Source: Garcia nutans
Taxonomy: Eukaryota; Streptophyta; Magnoliopsida; Malpighiales; Euphorbiaceae
Reading direction: 5' to 3'
Assembly: GCA_947685225.1 (NCBI GenBank)
Contig: CANTUV010000008.1
Coordinates: forward strand, 32,294,001-32,358,000
Length of the DNA: 64,000 nucleotides
The notes beneath the pieces were generated by a model. It worked only from the letters and a program-made list of their open reading frames with translations. It made no database searches and was not told where the DNA came from. Positions 59,094 to 64,000 of the stretch are shown piece after piece. Position numbers and translations under genes: made by a program. Every line of letters begins with the position of its first letter. Position 1 is the stretch's first letter.

Positions 59094-59367
59094 TGTGAGT
59101 GGGAATTTTCTCCCCCACTCCCGGTGGAATGGTTCTTACGACTTTGGCACTGTTTAGGCTCGGGGCCTTAGAGAACACGGACCTAAGTCTAGAGAAAATG
59201 AAGTCGCCACCCGGACGGGCTGGGAAAAAAGAAAGGGGTGGATGACTCGATTCCTAAGGAATCCCCAACCCCCTAATGGGTTCAAAAAGTTGGGTACGTG
59301 TGGGGAAGGTGAGAAATGGCCCAGCACCCCCACAACGCCCGGTTCATTGGAACCGGTCTCCTTTACA
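59094..59367 (-). mobile_element. Tat/Ogre-type 5' LTR fragment (U5 end)
   Basis: On the minus strand it ends CCCACTCACA directly before the primer site. It has the GC-rich U5 features of this group (CCTTCCCCACACG, GGGGGTGCTGGGCC, GATTCCTTAGGAATC). It is cut off at 59367, where a chromovirus gag fragment begins, so most of the LTR is missing. Confidence 0.72.
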
Positions 59368-59475
59368 GGTCTTAGTAGAGGTGGTCAACCTGGGATCAGT
59401 CAAAGAGGAGGCTCTACATCCGGAGACAGTAGGCCAGATGAGACTGGGTCTTCACAGCAAGTGTATGTGATGCAG
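59368..59475 (+). mobile_element. 108-bp Tekay-type gag fragment at an inverted junction
   Basis: In frame, it encodes SRGG, RGGSTSGDSRPDETGSS and VYVMQ. This matches the end of the element B gag (RGGSTSRESRPEEAGSS and IYVMQ at about 14500-14620 minus). It starts right after a minus-strand Tat LTR fragment and ends exactly where plus-strand Tat gag begins (59476), giving a chimeric open frame (59242-59616). I read it as filler DNA captured at a break-repair junction. The chimeric frame is not a gene. Confidence 0.8.
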
Positions 59476-60672
59476 GTCTTTTCAATAGTTGATGATGATG
59501 ATTGGGCTCAATACTACCAAGATCTTCAAGATAAAAAGGAGCCAAAGGTTGTTGAGAAGGCAACTATTGAAAAGACCGACACATCTGATATTGAAAAGAT
59601 GATTGCTGATTTATAAAAGAAATTTGAGAAAAAGCTAAAAACTGAAGAAATGTCTGAAGTTAACAAATTATTTGAGCTAGATGAAGAGGTCCCTTATAAA
59701 TTCAAGATGCCCTCCTTTGCAAAGTACAATGGTACCGAAAATCCTCATCTTCATGTGAAGCAGTATATCACTGCCATGCAGTCTGCCCAAGCTACTAAGG
59801 CTCAAACTCTAAGGTACTTCATCCTCTCATTGGATCCTGCTGTCCAAAATTGGTTCAATACCTTAGATGATGGAACACAAAAGAGTTGGGATCTACTTTA
59901 CAAAGCCTTCATCCAACAATATGGATACAATGTTGAAATGGAAGTTACCTTAATGGAAGTTGAGTCCATTAGGCAACGACCAAATGAAAATTTTGTAAAT
60001 TATGTCAAGAGATGGAGAAATAAGGCTGCTTTACTCAAGAAGAGGCCTGATGAATCCGATCAAATAAGGATGATTGTGAGAGGGGTGTTGCCTAATCTTC
60101 GTGAGAGGATGTCTCATACACTCATACGTGATTTCAAAGATCTTCTCCAAGCTGGTCTACAAATTGAAGAGTGGGAAAGGGAGAAGAATCGATTTTAAAT
60201 AAAAAGGAATGAGAAAGGGAACTACCAGTCGGGCAATCAAAGCACACAAAAAGAAGTTATTGTTAATGCCGCTAGTGAAAGAGGAATGATGCAGTTTTCA
60301 GATCTGGGGAAGCCACTGTCTTGGGTTCTCAATAAGCTACAAAAGAAGGGATTGTTACAACCCTTGACTCCTCGTCCTTTGCCTAATCCTCTTCCACCTA
60401 ACTTTGATACTAATGCATTTTGCCAATTCCATCAAAGGCCTGGACACGAAACGGACAATTGGATGAAGCTGAGGCATGAGATCCAGAATTTAATTGATAA
60501 TGGCAAGTTGCCCTAGCCGGACAAGCCCAACACCAAAGATAATCCATTTCCAAGGTTCAACAAAGTGCCACGACCAGCAACCTTCATGGTGGGAAAAGAA
60601 TTGGAAGAAGACTTTGTTTTATCATCCTTTCAAGATGGAAATATTGAAGATGAGAAAGGAAAAGAAGCCTAA
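59476..60672 (+). pseudogene. Tat/Ogre-type gag (right, copy 1)
   Basis: It starts in the acidic N-terminal part (DDDDWAQYYQDL), then after a TAA at 59614-59616 runs through a full capsid domain (KYNGTENPHLHVKQYITAM, FILSLDPAVQNWF, NFVNYVKRWRNKA, DLLQAGLQIEEW). After a TAA at 60196-60198 it continues with LQKKGLLQPLTPRPLP, CQFHQRPGHETDNW (last cysteine is tryptophan) and LRHEIQNLIDNGKLP. A TAG at 60514-60516 precedes the last 52 codons. There is no pol downstream. Confidence 0.85.
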
Positions 60673-62310
60673 CTCAATCAACTTTCCTTAGCTTGAATGT
60701 TGCTTTTCAATCTTACTTTCTTTAATATTTTAGAACTATTGTGTTTTTCAAATTTAAATTTGTTTGAATAAATTATTTTTATCATAAATTTTTGTTAGTC
60801 TTTGTTCATTTTGATGCTCAACCAATGAGGAATTTAGCTTCATGTTTATAAATTAATGTGTCTAGGAATCATGACTCGAATGACTTTACTAGATGAGGGA
60901 ATTACTCTATAGCATTGAGTTGTGTATGCTTACTTAGAGAGGGCTCCTGCTTAATTATCTTTGTCTAGGACTTAGTCAGTCTTAGAACAAGCTTTGACAA
61001 ACTTTCGAGGCAAAATTGAACTCTGCTTATTTAAGGGAGAGATGATCTAGGCATTATTTGATTAGCCAACAACTAGTATCCACCCAATTAAATATTAATC
61101 CCTAGTTGTCCCTTTGAGCCTTCATAAAATTTTAGCTTTCTTTTCATTGGCATATAACCTCAACAACCTACCTTGAGCTATTGTGATACTTTTAACAAGT
61201 CTTATGATCACAAAGGTGAAAAGGCAAGAAGATCAAAGAAAGAAATGAATAGTTAAGACTATAGTTGAAGTTCTCAAGACCATAAGGATAGTTGATGTTC
61301 TCAAAACCTTAAGGGTAGTTGAAGTTCCCTTAATGTCTCCAATATATCAAGACAACATCAACATTAGAGTAACAAATGATTTATCCCTGTTAAAGAAGAT
61401 TTATGTTACTCCACTCTTGGAAGCCCAAGTTGGTACAAACAAGACAACTCTGTTTGAGCTAGAACCAAACAAAAAAAAAGAAAGAAAAAAGAAAAAGAAA
61501 AAAAGAAAAAAGAAGAACTTCTCTTTTACCTAAAGTAGCAAAAGGCTTCCATAAGGACGGTTTGACTTGAATTGGTCCAACCTAACCAAAGATTCAATCA
61601 AAATTGGAGAAAAAGGAGGGAGACCATCTAGTTCTTGAAAGTTTTGTACTTGATAGTCCAACAAGAAAGAAGGACAAAATGATAAAATGCTCAAAGAAAG
61701 GGAAGATTAAGGAAAACAAAGAGAAAGAAAAGGGAAGAGTAAGAGAAATAAAGAAAAGGGAGAAGAAGAAAAGAAATGAATTTAGGAACCAAACTTTTTG
61801 CAAGGGCAAAAATTGTCCTAGTCAATATCCAGATTAATGCCAAGAAGATATAGAAGGAATTTGGAGTCTAGCAAGATTGCTCCCAACTACCTAAAGTTCA
61901 AACAAGAAATTTATAGTGTGAGGGTTTGTCCATTGTGTCACACCAGCTCCTATCTCAAAGTGGCCTTCATTTAACCCATGTCCCTTATAGACCCCATTTC
62001 AAGCCTATCAAAGACTTGTTGATCTATCTTGGTAGGCAGAATCTATTAGTGGAGATAGTTTGAATAAGCATGCATATGAGATAGACAATATTTAAACTCA
62101 AATGAGACCTTTGGCCAAGTAATGTGTATGTGCCTATCTGAAGTGCAACAATTCCTGCTTAAATAGAAATGATTCCCTAGTTTAGTACGGTAACTAGGGT
62201 TGTCATGTTATAGATATGTTAATTTGGAAAATCAAGTCCTGAGGTTCATTGACATTGATTTGGCAAAGCCAACATTTGATTTCAAAATCAAAATTCAAAA
62301 AATTCAAAAA
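60673..62310 (+). mobile_element. Tat/Ogre-type post-gag non-coding arm (right)
   Basis: It is the inverted partner of 55440-57146. Landmarks include the 27-bp repeats (61253-61330), CCAATATATCAAGACAACATC and an A/G-rich stretch (61469-61520). A frame encoding LSLLKKIYVTPLLE is shared with the left copy (LSLLKKIYVTPLIH) but I recognise no family. Confidence 0.65.
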
Positions 62311-63187
62311 TTTAAAAATCATGTAATTGGCCTAGTTACTTTCCTTAGGTTTTACCCCATATGCATGTTGTTTGACTATGGTTGATTTATCTTAATCTAA
62401 ATCATGGCTTATTTGGTTTGTTCTTTTTCTAATATGACCTAAGTATATTGTAAGCTCAAAATAAATTTTTCTTTAAAATCCAAAAGACCAAAAATATTTT
62501 CAAAACTTTTTAAGATGGTCTTTGGACATAAGACTTTTCTAATAAATAAATAAATAAATTCTTTGGACCATGGCCCAAATACTAAGCCCAAAATCAATTT
62601 TTCTAAAATATTTTACAATGGGCTTAGAAATAAAACTATTATCACCCAACATTTTCTTACAAAGAGCTTGCAAAAATATTTAGGTCAATACCAAAAATCA
62701 ATTGTGGGCCTAGTTTACACTAAGAATAAATTAACCATGGGCTTGTTTTTGGCATGAACCATTAGTTACCTTTTTGCAAGTGAGAAATCTATCTATAATA
62801 AACCTCTTAATTTAGTTTTAATGAAATATAGCATAAAGGCTACTTTAGTTGGATAAATGGATTAAAACCTAATTAATGGGAATTATTATGAACTGATTTC
62901 CACTTTCAAAAATATAACTATTGGTTGAAACGTCCGAGGTAATTATTCGAAAGCGAGATATCCCATGTTGGTATTTTGTTAACCATATACCTAGGAAAAG
63001 AGACTCGCCATTCGTGTGTGGATGTTAGTTTATTGTTTGTGCATACATGCATACATTTGCATCTCATCTCATTGATCCTCTCTGGCTCACAACCCTTGAT
63101 TACGATAGTTCTACAGCTTAGAACAATCTGACCTATGCCAGAGATGAAGCATCTAGCAACGACTCAATCACTTGCTCACCAAAAACA
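62311..63187 (+). mobile_element. Tat/Ogre-type leader segment (right)
   Basis: It is the inverted partner of about 57900-58818, leading directly into gag copy 2 at 63188. No LTR or primer site lies between the post-gag arm and this leader, so a large deletion joins the end of one copy to the leader of another at an A/T-rich junction near 62300-62320. No coding is seen. Confidence 0.6.
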
Positions 63188-64000
63188 ATGGAGCCCGAAC
63201 AAATTCAAAGGATGGTGGATGAGGCCCTCAATGGCAAGATGGAAGAAATCAAAGAGGCCCTAGCTGAGACCATGAAGAACCAATTGACTGCAATCTTAGA
63301 AAACCATGCCGAGGCATCTGCTAGCACTAAGAAACCAGAGGACAAAGGGAAGACTAAAATTAATGAAGTAGGTTTTGATGATGAAAAGGTGGTCATTGAT
63401 GATGATGATGATTGTGCTCAATACTACCAAGAGGTCCAAGAAAAGAAGAAAGAACCGAAGGCTGTCGAGAAGGCAACTATTGAAAAGATCGAGACATCTG
63501 ATGTTGAAAAGATGTTTGCTAATTTAGAAAAGAAATTTGAGAAGAAATTGAAAACCGAAGAGGTGTCCGAGATAGAAAAACTATTTGAACAAGATGATGA
63601 GGTCCCTTATAAATTCAAGATGCCATCATTTGCTAAGTACAATGACATCGAAAATCCTCATCTCCACGTAAAGCAATATATCACTGCCATGCAATTTGCT
63701 CGAGCTACTAAGGCTCAAACCCTAAGGTACTTTATGCTCTCATTGGACCCTGTTGTCTAAAATTGGTTCAATACCTTAGATGATGGAACACAAAAGAGCT
63801 AGGATCTACTTTACAAAGCCTTTATCCAACAATATGGATATAATGTTGAATTGGAAGTTACTTTGATGGAAGTGGAATCCATTATGCAAAGGCCGAATGA
63901 GAATTTTGTAGACTATGTCAGGAGATGGAGAAACAAGGCTGCTTTACTCAAGAAGAGACCCGATGAATCTGATCAAATAAGGATGATCATGAGAGGTGTC
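63188..64000 (+). pseudogene. Tat/Ogre-type gag (right, copy 2), cut by the window end
   Basis: It starts MEPEQIQRMVDEAL with a likely true start, followed by a helical segment (residues 10-40), an acidic stretch (IDDDDDCAQYY) and a capsid domain closely matching copy 1. Two stops break it: TAA at 63758-63760, where copy 1 has CAA, and TAG at 63800-63802, where copy 1 has TGG. Both are single transition changes. It runs off the right edge. Confidence 0.87.

Noticed and set aside
59242..59616. 124-residue frame apparently encoding a novel protein
   Set aside because: It is a chimera of antisense Tat LTR, a Tekay gag scrap and the start of a Tat gag, ending at a stop. It is an artefact of the junction.

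Overview
The window is nuclear DNA from a flowering plant, most likely a eudicot. It is AT-rich and almost entirely long-terminal-repeat (LTR) retrotransposons nested inside one another. I found no intact cellular gene, rRNA, tRNA or CRISPR array. The plant assignment rests on chromovirus (Tekay-type), Athila-type and Tat/Ogre-type gag-pol remnants, plant-style primer binding sites (initiator Met, Asp and Arg tRNAs) and a plant mobile domain (PMD) pseudogene. Names A to K below are my own labels.

The oldest layer in the left 52 kb is element D, a plus-strand Ty3/gypsy chromovirus. Its gag starts mid-gene at 18404, its pol runs to 25087 and its 3' LTR ends at 51879. Three insertions split it. 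(1) Element A, a large coding-free retrotransposon derivative (LARD), occupies 1-18403 and continues beyond the left edge. A is split by element B (5908-18215, minus strand), a complete but decayed Tekay-type chromovirus, and B carries an H-family solo LTR (11009-13947). (2) A solo LTR, E (20604-23092), sits in the pol gene of D. (3) An internally deleted Athila-like element, J (26274-49526, minus), sits in the 3' LTR of D. J contains H (30861-46661, minus), an element with 3.16-kb LTRs and only about 230 bp between them, and H contains K (34103-43347, plus), a second LARD. Five insertions keep perfect 5-bp target-site duplications: GTTTT (B), ATTGA (E), CTGGG (J), GATTT (H) and ATCAA (K). LTR divergence judged by eye rises outward as nesting requires: K about 0.4%, H about 0.6%, J about 2%.

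From 51880 to 54819 lie a 67-bp tandem repeat, an AT-rich palindrome with a TATA box, and a multi-exon PMD pseudogene. From about 55440 to the right edge lie Tat/Ogre-type remnants in a head-to-head inverted arrangement: a minus-strand copy (55440-59367) and plus-strand copies (59476-64000), joined by a 108-bp scrap of Tekay-type gag.

The elements can be read as a cooperating set. A, K and E share LTR ends, primer site and polypurine tract with B, so B-type elements probably supplied proteins in trans to the coding-free LARDs. The most striking features are shared non-coding structures: a hairpin just before the polypurine tract that keeps pairing through compensatory change, a twin hairpin inside the LTRs, and clusters of a GACACGGCC/GGCCGTGTC inverted motif in the LTRs of otherwise unrelated families.
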